DNA from: a virus
Direction: 5' to 3' (one strand)
Length of the DNA: 59,314 nt
IMG/VR virus record: IMGVR_UViG_3300008267_000206
Location: 1-59,314 of that record
The translations under genes and the position numbers were made by a program. This document shows, one piece after another, positions 49,401 through 59,185 of the stretch. The notes below the pieces were generated by a model. It was not told the DNA's origin and made no database searches. It saw nothing but the letters and a program-made list of their open reading frames with translations. The number at the start of each line of letters is the position of its first letter. Position 1 is the stretch's first letter.

Positions 49401-49455
49401 AAGTTCCTTCACCTGAAGGTGTTTGTGGTGGACAAGTATATTTTTTAGTCGACAT
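46405..49455 (-). CDS. Large baseplate-type structural protein, 1016 aa
   Basis: No enzyme motif. The region about 345-480 (FDTIGQKMDKVLQIYGRSFD, ALAYMNSVNYNVRDDIP, NLILNSAYLFKSKGTRKSIE followed by MLMKLIGAPEA) resembles tail protein I / baseplate-wedge-like segments that join fibres to the baseplate. The middle is Tyr/Asn-rich. A possible zinc or disulfide cluster lies at CALVPVPCEPCSF (near 876). It is co-translated with the SprB-repeat gene (one-base overlap) and with the 302-residue gene upstream (one-base overlap). Confidence 0.65.
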   Translation of the reverse strand: MSTKKYTCPPQTPSGEGTFSDNLVGLQLVQGGGLTQGNFEFTQSVTEKTNRNFITGVFSEPFNLDSLGIQNIEQSKIIAENNFKVYPNFDLSEVTNFTTYGSLVKRISTSVTNIINNYPAAIESRFLGLDYTTGSTAEDIVYSQTTNETSFTLQISRIRNPFGIDFTVNSTRNLELKEMPVSYLRNMTIEYAKYSLYFNGEGYRVKSIIPTQSLTNGALKIFIEGNPFSGNTFVIENIIIRPNDFEVNKVFNEELDEVENFLLNRTSYPLYTANFNIPRESEDGVYYIQKQGVTWPIDGSWNLDIVSNSFEDYLISLNEISESFDSYRTNIISRFLTTGAFKEFDTIGQKMDKVLQIYGRSFDETQKFINALAYMNSVNYNVRDDIPSQLLKNLGQTLGWSTNMSPISSDDFLSSVFGQKNSEKSSFTGEPIPKTPDELNYQFYRNLILNSAYLFKSKGTRKSIEMLMKLIGAPEALVEFNEYVYVADQKINLAQFETQFAKISGGTYVQELPVLNPSEVFTIFGVQYTGFTTENIIKSSNARLEDYPIDEDGYPSAPAETEDYFFQIGSGWFEQTPKHRAPEELNLTDSVFTGTNTNYQTSLSPYKYGQDYLDRFREFPSMSLGFFLNQRIDNNKSWTDSEIGYRKNIGGNYDALYYAANEKLVLNVKNVDLFLNPSQGIIYDIWYMSREFNYPIPNSGLDFSPATSMPLQFSNLMTLPFNSGNLYPYKPIDNTVINPQPKQKTFFEFAQTFWRNMINVRDRQYSTNGKTMGYPTLESIYWRYLQSEENVSIENNNFNYKTMTEYVNGIGDYWIRLVEQMVPASTIWNTGVRYENSAFHRQKFGWRRQRGCALVPVPCEPCSFKTNVFAKDCPVESVECGVYPWVGNPSVQSFDNVLSITLNNYLTTNGYELNDCAVNSLSSIWFVDLRVDNNILVSESFFTGAGLNLVGLSTPTDLQWKTALMNGLDSLDGYGYGYILTNDDTVIVYNQVCSVSDLEINFKINIGIKFNIDCNN

Positions 49456-50363
49456 TATTGAGTTATATTTGTAAAGCTTTTAGTAAAATCAATATTATTA
49501 CCTCTATCTTGTCTAACCTCATAAAGTAGTTCATTGAATTGGTCTCTAATTTCGTATAGATTGTATTGTTTGTAAATATTATTACTAGAATCGTAAATAG
49601 TGTACATCCCATCCTCCATAGATTTTGTTTGATTACCATAAAGAGCGATCGCTATGGTTGAGAAGTCGTGTTCGGCCATTTCAATATCTAAAGTTATAGG
49701 ATTAAAAAATGTGTTTGTAATGATAATATCTTGGTCGGGTTGTCCTATATATGGAACCGCAATAGGTTTATTACTCGGTGCTGCTGAAGGTGTTAAAGTA
49801 CAAAATAATAATCCTGTATTACTATCACTATATCTATATCTAATAGCTTTTTGCGATGTATTTGTTAAATTTTGTATAACAGGTTCACAAAAAAATGATG
49901 ATGTTATTAATCTAAAAAAATTAGGGATTTTTGTTCCATTAGAATTTAAATATTCAATTCTAAATCCTACCAAACCTTGATTGACAAATTTATTTCTAAA
50001 TTGGGATGGCACATTATTTAAGTCGATAACTAAACCTCTAACATTTGGTAGTGCAGATAAGACACCACAATCTAGTATAGTTGTTCTTATCTCCGCCGGT
50101 CTAATTAATAATGTGTAAATCCCTATTTTATTAAAAATATCTGCAGGTAATTTTAAATTATATAAACCACCTAATAATTCTACCCCACTATTACCTCCCG
50201 TATTTTCATTATTGAAATAGGGTTTTAATACTGATGGAGCATCTAATTTAGTCAAAACAAAATTATCTGTATTATCTCTAGATGGTGTATAATTTAAAAT
50301 TATATCAACATCTTCCGGTGATACATCCGCGGGTCTTATTGTTCCATACGTGCCTACTGCCAT
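49455..50363 (-). CDS. Structural protein, 302 aa (baseplate-associated)
   Basis: A beta-rich soluble protein without recognised family: GTYGTIRPADVSPEDVDIIL at the N-terminus, and the C-terminal pattern MYTIYDSSNNIYKQYNLYEI. The position between two baseplate-type genes and the one-base overlap with the 1016-residue gene make it a likely virion protein. It has an ATATTTATTA motif 2 nt upstream of its start. Confidence 0.6.
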   Translation of the reverse strand: MAVGTYGTIRPADVSPEDVDIILNYTPSRDNTDNFVLTKLDAPSVLKPYFNNENTGGNSGVELLGGLYNLKLPADIFNKIGIYTLLIRPAEIRTTILDCGVLSALPNVRGLVIDLNNVPSQFRNKFVNQGLVGFRIEYLNSNGTKIPNFFRLITSSFFCEPVIQNLTNTSQKAIRYRYSDSNTGLLFCTLTPSAAPSNKPIAVPYIGQPDQDIIITNTFFNPITLDIEMAEHDFSTIAIALYGNQTKSMEDGMYTIYDSSNNIYKQYNLYEIRDQFNELLYEVRQDRGNNIDFTKSFTNITQ

Positions 50364-50365
50364 AC

Positions 50366-50375
50366 TAATAAATAT
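50366..50375 (-). promoter_or_regulatory. ATATTTATTA motif upstream of 302-aa gene
   Basis: A minus-strand copy ending 2 nt before the ATG at 50363, in the 16-nt gap after the 391-residue gene. It may start a transcript inside the tail operon. Confidence 0.45.
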
Positions 50376-50379
50376 TCGA

Positions 50380-51555
50380 TTACTGATTTATTATTTTAAA
50401 AAACTTATATCCATATTTTGTTAAATCCCCAACATTATCGACTTCACCTAATCTTTGTAAACTTTCAAGACCGGATAATTTACCTCTCTCTATTGAGACA
50501 TCGCTTTCTACTTGTGGTTCATCAATAACATTCAATAATAGATTATCTTTAGTTAATGCCGAACACACTAACATATCTTGAGTATAACCATAAGATAAAA
50601 CTTCAAATGTTGTAGCTCCGTTAATGTAATCTCGATATGAAATATCATTTATGGTATATGAAGTGTATGCGTTGTCCGAAGATGGTCCGTAAAAAGTTCC
50701 AATACATCCTGAAGTTCCTGTTACTTGAATTCCGATTTTAAATTTACCGGCAAATAAACTAGATTTAGGTCCGTATTGTTGTAAATCATTAACTGATGAT
50801 GTGGTGTAACCTGTTACCAAAAAAGGTACTGTTGTGTAATTACTACTAATTTGTTCATCAACGTCACAATAAGAATCACCTGTGAAAATATAATCATAAT
50901 TAATTGGTGTTGCCGACCAATTACCTCCTTGTGGATAAAAAGTTGCTGTACCATAAGGATTACTTATTGATGCTTCGGTAAAAGGGACTATCACCTCTTT
51001 TTTTACAACATTAACACCCCAAGGACTCGCTCCTGAGAATGTTATTGTGAATTTTCCATTGTATCCATAGGTATGTATATAATAATTAGGTGAAAATGTT
51101 GTTACCGTCTGAACCGGTGTTCCATCACCCCAATCTAAGGTAAAATTACTGAATTGTAGATATTTTTTATCTTTATCAATAGTATTGTAAAAATAATATG
51201 TGTTCGGATCTATGGTGGTTGATGAGAACAGGAAATTTAACATAGTGTCTTTTTGTAAGACAGCTCCGTCAAAAACACTATAATAACCTAAATCAATAGT
51301 TTCTTGAGTTAATAAAATAGGTATGGTTAATCCTGTAAATAAAGATGTCTGACCGGTTCCACCTGATAAAACTTGGGTCATAGATGAATAAACGTAAGTT
51401 GTTCCAGTGTATTTTGAAGTGGTTGTAGTTGTTACAATGTCGCAACAAGGGTCATCAATAACTTCAGGAATTATTTCTCCGTAGGTATATGTTACAGGGA
51501 ATATTGTGTTAACAACTTCGGGTGATATTTTTATATAATATTTTCTATCTTCCAT
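50380..51555 (-). CDS. PKD-like tail protein, 391 aa
   Basis: An N-terminal strand region is followed by a short Thr linker (CCDIVTTTTTSKYTGTT, about 38-54). Near residue 140, NFTLDWGDGTPVQTVTTFSP and YYIHTYGYNGKFTITFSG match the PKD-domain pattern (Asp-Trp-Gly-Asp-Gly-Thr ... His-Thr-Tyr). The C-terminal end (GKLSGLESLQRLGEVDNVGD) is Gly/Leu-rich and may interact with the baseplate. PKD folds mediate protein or glycan contacts in many tail proteins. It overlaps the next gene upstream by one base. Confidence 0.65.
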   Translation of the reverse strand: MEDRKYYIKISPEVVNTIFPVTYTYGEIIPEVIDDPCCDIVTTTTTSKYTGTTYVYSSMTQVLSGGTGQTSLFTGLTIPILLTQETIDLGYYSVFDGAVLQKDTMLNFLFSSTTIDPNTYYFYNTIDKDKKYLQFSNFTLDWGDGTPVQTVTTFSPNYYIHTYGYNGKFTITFSGASPWGVNVVKKEVIVPFTEASISNPYGTATFYPQGGNWSATPINYDYIFTGDSYCDVDEQISSNYTTVPFLVTGYTTSSVNDLQQYGPKSSLFAGKFKIGIQVTGTSGCIGTFYGPSSDNAYTSYTINDISYRDYINGATTFEVLSYGYTQDMLVCSALTKDNLLLNVIDEPQVESDVSIERGKLSGLESLQRLGEVDNVGDLTKYGYKFFKIINQ

Positions 51556-52385
51556 TACGGATTAACATATTCGTACCATTTTATGGGTTGTGAAGTCCCA
51601 ACCCTATTATTTGAATAATTAAAAACTTTATATGTTTTTTTTACCTTATCTAAAACTACTTTATAGTAAAAATACCTATCGGGTCTAAAATTGAATTTGT
51701 CAGATAAGGATGATTGTGGGCTATTCATCATTTTAACATACGTCCCTCTTCTAGCATCAAAAAATTTTGCGGTCATATAAAAAGTGTCTATATCTAAAAA
51801 ACCACTATCTCTCAACCAATATATAAAAAACCCCTCTTTATCTCCAATAAAGTCTAAATTAAAATAAGGTTTTTTTATATTTACCGGTGGTTTATATGGT
51901 GACAAATTCTTTGTTTCCGTATCACCTTGTTGTGTTGGTAAAATTATTGTTAGGTAATTTGATTGTTTTGCACTATCAGAACTATCATAAAAATCCAATT
52001 TAAAAAACGATTTTGTAAAAGGTTTTTCAGAAAAATAAACTTGTGACGTTGTAAAACCATTACTCACATAACTATTAAACACATAACTATTAACCCAATT
52101 AGATGGTCCTGTAGACGCCGTTACCGGTAATAATATATTATAAAAATTAAATTCATATTTTATTTTTGTTTGTATATCAGGTTTAGAACCACTGGTATAT
52201 GGATCGTGCGAATATCTACTAACCTCAAAATCTCCCGGTGAACCAACTATTTCGGTTATTACTTGGTCTTCATAAATTTCAATAATATCATCTTTACCCA
52301 AATGATCCCACTTTAATTCAATAGGTATATTTAAGGATGTATCACCACTAGGTAATACAAAATAATATTTATCATTCACAATCAT
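51555..52385 (-). CDS. Structural protein, 276 aa
   Basis: A beta-rich, Tyr/Phe-rich protein (YYFVLPSGDTSLNIPIELKW at the start; FNFRPDRYFYYKVVLDKVKK near the end). No family recognised. It overlaps the 579-residue gene by 14 nt and the PKD-like gene by one base, so it is probably a baseplate or tail component of the same assembly. Confidence 0.6.
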   Translation of the reverse strand: MIVNDKYYFVLPSGDTSLNIPIELKWDHLGKDDIIEIYEDQVITEIVGSPGDFEVSRYSHDPYTSGSKPDIQTKIKYEFNFYNILLPVTASTGPSNWVNSYVFNSYVSNGFTTSQVYFSEKPFTKSFFKLDFYDSSDSAKQSNYLTIILPTQQGDTETKNLSPYKPPVNIKKPYFNLDFIGDKEGFFIYWLRDSGFLDIDTFYMTAKFFDARRGTYVKMMNSPQSSLSDKFNFRPDRYFYYKVVLDKVKKTYKVFNYSNNRVGTSQPIKWYEYVNP

Positions 52386-54111
52386 CTATGGTAGGTTCAG
52401 CAATTATGTTTAGTTCATTATAATTAGTTCCTTCCGGTATTATTCTAAAAATAATATTATCAAAAGGATAATGTTTTCCATTTAAAAATGGGTAGTTAAC
52501 CCCTATAAAATCGCTATCTATAAATCCGTATGAATACAAATCTCTCCAAATAAATTTTTGTTTTGTGGTTGAATAGTAGGAGTAATTTGGGATGTTTACT
52601 TCGGTAGTTTCTCCTTCTTCAATATATGGTGAAAATACTCTTAATGTTATGGGGTGGTGTGGTTGATAATAATATCCTAAAGGGTTCGTTGGTATAACAG
52701 AATTTATTTTAAAGTGTAGTCCGTTAAATGTAAACTTGTGAAATATCTTAGATAATACCCTTTCTTCCTGGTCATAGTCGTTCCACTCACAAAAATCCCC
52801 GTCAATTAAATCCCCATCCTTTAAAGATTTATTATATTTAAAAGGTCCTGAACCTAATGTCGTTGTATAGGTAGATGTTTGTATTCCCGTATTTGACGCT
52901 GATGATGGTGAGTTCGTTTTATCCCACCAAATATTAGGTTGTCCGTTTGCCGGATTTAATGGTAAATTAAACTCCCATCCTTGTTTTAATCCGTCAGTCC
53001 ATCCAAAATAACCAACCCAAATCGCAGTAAAAAATAATTCAGTTATTGGTCTACCCTGATTATCTAATAATTCACTAATATCTATATCGTTATTAAACGA
53101 TAAACTATAAGATTGAGACCCTTCAATTGTTGTTATTTTTTCTTTATTATCTGGAGTTAAAGACGCGCTTTCATACTTTTTTTTACTACCAAATATATTT
53201 TGTTCAAAACCGGCTTTAACTAAAATCGCATCAGACAAATTTGTTATTATTTTATGTCTTTTAACATAATATTTTGATGTGGTGTCTGTAGGGTTATCTT
53301 TTACCACTATTCTCTTAGCTGTTCCGGTAATATTACTATTGAAAGTTGTTCCTGTGTAACCAACATTTACAATATTAAAATAATATTCATCACTTCCTAA
53401 AGTTCCGTTACCTAAAGAATCTATTTCAAAAATATCGTCACCATCATAATTAATACTTAATTTAACGGCTTCACCTATCGATAGTCCGTGTTTTACGGGA
53501 CATTTAAATGAGATTACATTTATACCGCTATCATTACCTGTTTCAATAATAAATGGTATTCCTTCAGAACAAACCCAATCAATTGCAATATTATTTTGAT
53601 TTATATAATATAATTTTCTTGTAGTCGAGTTAGTAAAAGGATAACTAAGAAAAAAATTCCAATTATAGGTCGATGCACTTACATTTGAAAATGTTAAATG
53701 TTCGTCAGGTGGTTGTGTATATCCTTCAACGTTATAATCAGTTCTTATAAAGTCAAACTCGTTATATAATGGGAAACCGCTCCACGCAACACTTGGGTTT
53801 GGTGGGCAAGAATCTATAGCGGATTGTTTTGCATTTACATATGATAAATTATTTTCAAATGGAGGATAGTTAGTGAAGCCAGCGTACGAGTTCTTAAATA
53901 TTACACTAAATTTAGCCGCAGGTCTAAATATGGTAGATTCTTGTCTTTCTTTATCGAAAACATCTTGTAGACCTACCGTAAAACTTCTGTCATATTCTAT
54001 TAATAATTTTGAATTCTGAATTAACGGTAATTTATATTCCGAATCTTTTTTTGGTGCGGTTTTATACCTTAAATTAGGTAAAACTATTCTATTTTCAAAT
54101 CTGTTACCCAT
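52372..54111 (-). CDS. Structural protein, 579 aa (tail/baseplate)
   Basis: A 579-residue beta-rich protein. The N-terminal part includes ENRIVLPNLRYKTAPKKDSE and KLLIEYDRSFTVGLQDVFDK; the middle has several Trp/Tyr-rich beta hairpins (ELFFTAIWVGYFGWTDGL). No catalytic residues, no membrane segments. It starts 1 nt after the stop of the 1663-residue gene. Function beyond a structural role cannot be read from the sequence. Confidence 0.6.
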   Translation of the reverse strand: MGNRFENRIVLPNLRYKTAPKKDSEYKLPLIQNSKLLIEYDRSFTVGLQDVFDKERQESTIFRPAAKFSVIFKNSYAGFTNYPPFENNLSYVNAKQSAIDSCPPNPSVAWSGFPLYNEFDFIRTDYNVEGYTQPPDEHLTFSNVSASTYNWNFFLSYPFTNSTTRKLYYINQNNIAIDWVCSEGIPFIIETGNDSGINVISFKCPVKHGLSIGEAVKLSINYDGDDIFEIDSLGNGTLGSDEYYFNIVNVGYTGTTFNSNITGTAKRIVVKDNPTDTTSKYYVKRHKIITNLSDAILVKAGFEQNIFGSKKKYESASLTPDNKEKITTIEGSQSYSLSFNNDIDISELLDNQGRPITELFFTAIWVGYFGWTDGLKQGWEFNLPLNPANGQPNIWWDKTNSPSSASNTGIQTSTYTTTLGSGPFKYNKSLKDGDLIDGDFCEWNDYDQEERVLSKIFHKFTFNGLHFKINSVIPTNPLGYYYQPHHPITLRVFSPYIEEGETTEVNIPNYSYYSTTKQKFIWRDLYSYGFIDSDFIGVNYPFLNGKHYPFDNIIFRIIPEGTNYNELNIIAEPTIDDCE

Positions 54112-54112
54112 T

Positions 54113-57100
54113 TTAATCTATTACATTATCACTATTTATCCATTTCCTATAAAATTTATCAAAAGAGCTTCTACCTTTTTTAAGTCCAAAATAAAAATAA
54201 TACGGAGCCCCAACCGTTATGACTCTTGAGTTCGGATAATTACCACTTTGTGAGTTTGGGTTTGGGTCTAATTGTCCTGTTGCGGGATTTCTTGAGAAGA
54301 TATAACCTTTAAAATAATCTGAAGTAGATCCTTGACCTCTAAAATATCTTGATGACGCATTTAATCTGTCTAAAGTTTGATATCGATAACTTAAAAATTC
54401 ATTACCTAATCTATCCGCATACCATTCATTATCTTGAGAACCGAAAATACTATCTCCCGATGGATTCTGTTTAATCTCCCATTGATATAGTGGAACTATT
54501 TGTGAAAAAGTCGGTATATTATTAAACGCGCATTGTTGAGTAACTCCCGCGGTAACATCAATAATTTCTCTTCTTGGCGAGATGTAATCTCTAATCTGTG
54601 TATCTGAAGAATAGAAAATACCAAATATTCCGTCACCAGAACCTCCATTACTAAAATATATCGGATCTTGTCCTGTCGGATTTGTAGGATAATTAGCTGA
54701 ATCAAATTCATTAACACCTAATTCTGAATTTATAGATATCATCTGAGTGTAATCTGCATCCACAAATTTATTATCTCTCTTATTTAAAAATGAAAGAATA
54801 TTTGCCCCGCCAATCATTTGACTTCCAATTGATGTATTTGCGAGTCTAGATAATATAAAAATATTCAATATATCCGAAACATCACCAAATGTGGTGGTAT
54901 TTAATTTATTCACTATATACCCATCATACTTATCTGAAAACACTATTTCTTGTATATAACTACTTCTAGGACCTAAATCCATAATGGTTGTTGGTGTTTT
55001 CAGGTTGTAGTTATTACCATCTTGACCCGAACTAATACCTATAAAATATTGTTGAGTTATACCTGAATAATATGGACTACTTCTATAGTAGAAATTTTTA
55101 TCAATTTGATTATAATATATTATTTTTTCACAAAAATCGCTATAAGGTTGGTTATTAGAATCGAATAGTCTCTCGTTTTTAAATGAAGGTGCGTATAACA
55201 CACCATTAATCCAATTATTTGTAAATACGTGTGAGAAAACATTTCTACAGGCCGCAAAGGTTATGTTTGTCCTCGATAGCCATTCTGTGAAAAGTTTTAT
55301 ATCATCTCTTAATGAAAGAAAAGGTCTAGTAACTAGGACATAACACCCATTATCAAAAATTTGTTTTCCTGCGATTCTTTGGCAATCTCCGTATTGAATA
55401 GAAAATTCTCCGTTCGAATAAGTATAACATTTTAAATTGGCACTATCACTACAACTATTAAGACTATTTACAACTTGACTATTTATTGCGGTTGTTGGAT
55501 CCCCATCATAAGGTCCCGGACTTGTTGATGGATTAGATGATGTTGACGAATCTCTAATATACCCTGAATCTGAAATAGGATAAAAAGTAAAATCACCATT
55601 TTGTTGTAGTAAGAATGTCGAATCACAATTATCAACTATTGTTGTAGATGCCGGTAATCTGTCTGACCTCATAACAATTTGTCTACCGCTAACCCCACCA
55701 TCAAAAGACATAGGTGTTGTAATATCATATATTGGTGAAATATATCCGGCATATACCACAGGATTTAATGGAGATGGTGGATATGGTATGGTCGCATCCA
55801 TCATCATTAATGAACCCCCTTCCACAATTTCGTTAATATAGTACCCTCTGTTTTGTGCTGGCGTAAAAACAATATCGTTAAATTCAAATTCATAATAATT
55901 ACAACTGGATGATGCAGATAATTGTTGTATAACATTCCATTCTCTAGTGAAATGATTGTTTATATTAACTCTAAGTCCATTAATACTTGTCTCCGCACCT
56001 GTTGATACTGAAACAAAGCAAGAGCAAGATGGTGTGTATAGAGAACTATTATTATCTAAATTAGAATAATATTTTGGTAATACACTATCAAAAGGTAAGA
56101 AAGTCGATGGTTGGTAATTAAATGAATCGTAATATAAATTCATATTTGAATAAGTGTCCACATCTGAATTAATTACAACATCGTGACTTACGTTTTTAAA
56201 ACCACCGTTAATTGGTATATTTAATTTAAAATTACCTCTAAACTTTTTAACACCAAAATTTGAATATCCAAATATTTTACTTAAATCATACTCAATATCA
56301 ACTCTCGATGAGTATGGGTCAACGCCTCTAACTAAAAATAACACAATTTGTTGCTGATAATCAAGATATGAAGTCATTGGGTTATCACTAACATCCGTAA
56401 CACAATTATTATCAGGAGGATTAGAATCCAAACTAATTCTATTAATCCTCATATTATTATTAAAGTATCGTTCATTTAAAGAATTATCTAAAGATATTCC
56501 GCATTGTGAACTAAAATTAGCGTAAGTCATTGCTGTAATGACTTGGAAATATTCGATATCTGACGGATACTTGTTGTAATTCATATCCGAAGGATTTGGT
56601 TGTGGTATTTGATATGTTACGGACCCCGATATTCCGTTAGGTTTTACGTAATTTAAAGTTATATTAGTATTATTTAAACAAGTACCCACAACCGCATTAT
56701 TATTAAAACTATTTGTGGTTGACCCTGTCAAGTTCTTATCAATACTTAAATCCGGATTTTGGAATGTCATAATCATTCCCGCGTCTATATAATCAATACT
56801 ATATTTGTTTAATAAAACAACAACTATATTATCTGTATGGTAATCATTTGGGTCGGGATTTAAGTTTGGTTCAATTCTAACTTTTATTTGATTAACTCCA
56901 CCACCAGGATTTGTTGGTAAGTTGTCAAAATATTTCGCCTTCGTATTAAATAAATTAACTCTTTCGGGTAATGTTAAACTACTACTAAAATAGTTATATT
57001 GGTCAAAAGAAATATCCCCTTGATATAAATAGGGTATTTTTGTTAAACAACTAGGTGGGGATGTTAAATTATACCCACCAATTAATTTATTTGTATTAAC

Positions 57101-59104
57101 AATATTTTGATTATTGGTTCCTTGATTATATGTACTCTCGTTAAATGTTAATATTGTTATAGTTTGTTGATTAGTATTTAAGTCAACTCCACTAGGTAGA
57201 TAATCTGAAGGTGTACTTAATGTTGCCGGACCTTGTGATGGCGCGTCATCACAATCACAAAATTCGCATTGGTCATACAATAACAAAGGTAATTTGAAAC
57301 CTTTTAATTCAATATCCTGTAATTTCAAATAAAGAGCCACTAAACCAACCGAAACTCCTATCTTGAAAGCTCCTGAAGCTATCATCTTTAAACCTAATAA
57401 AAATATTTGGAGACTGAATGTGACTACAGGTCCCGCCGCACTAATTCCTGTAGACCAGGCACCGGCAATTGTGATTCCACCATCAATTATTGAATTAATT
57501 CCTAAATATAAAAAGAAAGCGGCAACAATTATTCCAAAATTTTTAATTATATCTATTAAGAAAAATAATACGTGAATTACGAAAACTAACGGTATTGCCA
57601 ATATTCTAGTTACAAGAGCAACAAGTTGAAATAATAAAAATAATATATCACTTCTATATACCGAATCGTTTGTTGGAAACTTATTGTGTTCACTTTCACA
57701 TCTGTCATCAAGAACATTTTTTATTGAGACGAATCTATTCGGTAAAGTTCCGTTTCTAAACCTATCAATCATTTGAGACGCGGTATAAACTTTATTATAC
57801 ACCATAGGATAGAACGTGTCTTCGCAATTAATCGCCGATTGTATATCGGCATAATCATCCCAATCTAAACTAAAAGAATACGACTTTAATTGTTGAGTTA
57901 AATCAACCGTATTACCACCTGAGTCCCAACCATACTCCCTTATATTTGGAACCAAAAAATAACCTCTTTTAATATTCTCAGATAAAGAAGGTGATTGATT
58001 CCATTTTATTTTGAATCGATATTTTGCGGTTGTTGGAACGCCTACTTTAGGGTCATTTGAAATAATCCTTTCTCCGAATTCGTTAGTCGTAACGTAATCC
58101 ATATTCATAGGTACGTCTAACAACCAAGTTCCGTCCTCATCAATCACTTGACCTCCATTATCTAAATCAAATGTTTCAAGTATAGGTCTTCCGTTTGAGT
58201 CGTCAAATATTGTTTGCCTAATTGCTTGTATTTGTCCAGGCCCTGTTACTAAATTACATAATTCACCCTGTTTGAACTTTGGTTTACAATTTTTTCTTAG
58301 AGATAATGTTTCTAAATCAGAAATTAAAGACCCCATAAAAATAGCGGTAGGCTGTATCGTAATATTTAACTCCTCCGATAAATCAAAATCAACTCTACTT
58401 ATACCTAAATTACATATTTCGGGTTGTCCCCACAAAGGCTCTACATTTATCTCTTTATCTATCGTAACAATTTGAGGTAACCTTGATAAATTTGACGTGG
58501 TTTTAAATTTTGTTCCCGCAACCTGTTCTTCATTCGCCAAACCAATTCTAATAAGATCTTGTGGTGATTGTGAAAACTCTCCAATGTCGGATAAATCAAC
58601 ATCCATATGGATTTTTTGTAACCCCACGGGTACACCAAAAATCATAAAATCACCACTCTCATTAGTTACTGAAGTGTATTTATAATATTTGTCAAAAACC
58701 TCAATTATTGAGGGGTTTGTTAATACTTCCTCTTTAGTAAAGAAGCTTCCTGTTGGTGAATGTTCACTATATGATTTAACTTTTGGTAATAGATTATATC
58801 TATATCCGTCTTCATTGGTGTCTTTTAGAGATTTATAAGGGTATAGTTCGGTTATTGCCGGATTATTCTCATCTTCTCTAGATAAAGGTATAAATATCGA
58901 TATCTTAGCATTAGGTATCCCAAATCCTCCATTGGTTATTACTCTACCAATAACAACTCCATAATCTGAACATTGTCTTGTATAAACATCTGTTTGACCT
59001 ATTTTTAAAGATAAAATCTCTAAAAACTCAAAATCTTGGTCTAATAATATTTTGATTGATTTGTCTTTACCGACCTCAGTCCTGATTCTATATGAGTTTG
59101 ACAT
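54113..59104 (-). CDS. Giant tail/baseplate protein with hydrophobic segments, 1663 aa
   Basis: The largest gene of the window. Residues about 45-175 contain a carboxypeptidase-regulatory-like beta domain (GRVITNGGFGIPNAKISIFI ... VTNESGDFMIFGVPVGLQKI). Residues about 480-600 hold several long hydrophobic helices (ILFLLFQLVALVTRILAIPL, FFLIDIIKNFGIIVAAFFLY, VVTFSLQIFLLGLKMIASGA), followed by a Cys/Asp cluster CEFCDCDD near 610. The remaining 1000 residues are Ser/Asn/Tyr-rich beta structure ending in APYYFYFGLKKGRSSFDKFY. Internal membrane helices in a probable virion protein are unusual. A role in membrane penetration during DNA delivery is an inference. A weak motif (CTATTTATCA, minus strand) lies 59124-59133 upstream. 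Confidence 0.65.
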   Translation of the reverse strand: MSNSYRIRTEVGKDKSIKILLDQDFEFLEILSLKIGQTDVYTRQCSDYGVVIGRVITNGGFGIPNAKISIFIPLSREDENNPAITELYPYKSLKDTNEDGYRYNLLPKVKSYSEHSPTGSFFTKEEVLTNPSIIEVFDKYYKYTSVTNESGDFMIFGVPVGLQKIHMDVDLSDIGEFSQSPQDLIRIGLANEEQVAGTKFKTTSNLSRLPQIVTIDKEINVEPLWGQPEICNLGISRVDFDLSEELNITIQPTAIFMGSLISDLETLSLRKNCKPKFKQGELCNLVTGPGQIQAIRQTIFDDSNGRPILETFDLDNGGQVIDEDGTWLLDVPMNMDYVTTNEFGERIISNDPKVGVPTTAKYRFKIKWNQSPSLSENIKRGYFLVPNIREYGWDSGGNTVDLTQQLKSYSFSLDWDDYADIQSAINCEDTFYPMVYNKVYTASQMIDRFRNGTLPNRFVSIKNVLDDRCESEHNKFPTNDSVYRSDILFLLFQLVALVTRILAIPLVFVIHVLFFLIDIIKNFGIIVAAFFLYLGINSIIDGGITIAGAWSTGISAAGPVVTFSLQIFLLGLKMIASGAFKIGVSVGLVALYLKLQDIELKGFKLPLLLYDQCEFCDCDDAPSQGPATLSTPSDYLPSGVDLNTNQQTITILTFNESTYNQGTNNQNIVNTNKLIGGYNLTSPPSCLTKIPYLYQGDISFDQYNYFSSSLTLPERVNLFNTKAKYFDNLPTNPGGGVNQIKVRIEPNLNPDPNDYHTDNIVVVLLNKYSIDYIDAGMIMTFQNPDLSIDKNLTGSTTNSFNNNAVVGTCLNNTNITLNYVKPNGISGSVTYQIPQPNPSDMNYNKYPSDIEYFQVITAMTYANFSSQCGISLDNSLNERYFNNNMRINRISLDSNPPDNNCVTDVSDNPMTSYLDYQQQIVLFLVRGVDPYSSRVDIEYDLSKIFGYSNFGVKKFRGNFKLNIPINGGFKNVSHDVVINSDVDTYSNMNLYYDSFNYQPSTFLPFDSVLPKYYSNLDNNSSLYTPSCSCFVSVSTGAETSINGLRVNINNHFTREWNVIQQLSASSSCNYYEFEFNDIVFTPAQNRGYYINEIVEGGSLMMMDATIPYPPSPLNPVVYAGYISPIYDITTPMSFDGGVSGRQIVMRSDRLPASTTIVDNCDSTFLLQQNGDFTFYPISDSGYIRDSSTSSNPSTSPGPYDGDPTTAINSQVVNSLNSCSDSANLKCYTYSNGEFSIQYGDCQRIAGKQIFDNGCYVLVTRPFLSLRDDIKLFTEWLSRTNITFAACRNVFSHVFTNNWINGVLYAPSFKNERLFDSNNQPYSDFCEKIIYYNQIDKNFYYRSSPYYSGITQQYFIGISSGQDGNNYNLKTPTTIMDLGPRSSYIQEIVFSDKYDGYIVNKLNTTTFGDVSDILNIFILSRLANTSIGSQMIGGANILSFLNKRDNKFVDADYTQMISINSELGVNEFDSANYPTNPTGQDPIYFSNGGSGDGIFGIFYSSDTQIRDYISPRREIIDVTAGVTQQCAFNNIPTFSQIVPLYQWEIKQNPSGDSIFGSQDNEWYADRLGNEFLSYRYQTLDRLNASSRYFRGQGSTSDYFKGYIFSRNPATGQLDPNPNSQSGNYPNSRVITVGAPYYFYFGLKKGRSSFDKFYRKWINSDNVID

Positions 59105-59185
59105 TTAAATTAAAAACCTTTTTTGATAAATAGTTTATGGTCTATTTTTCAAAAAATATAGTTTACAATTTTATAAAATAAATTA

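Noticed and set aside
57363-57575. Plus-strand 70-aa frame antisense to the 1663-aa gene
   Set aside because: It mirrors the hydrophobic-helix codons of the real gene; no motif or independent signals.
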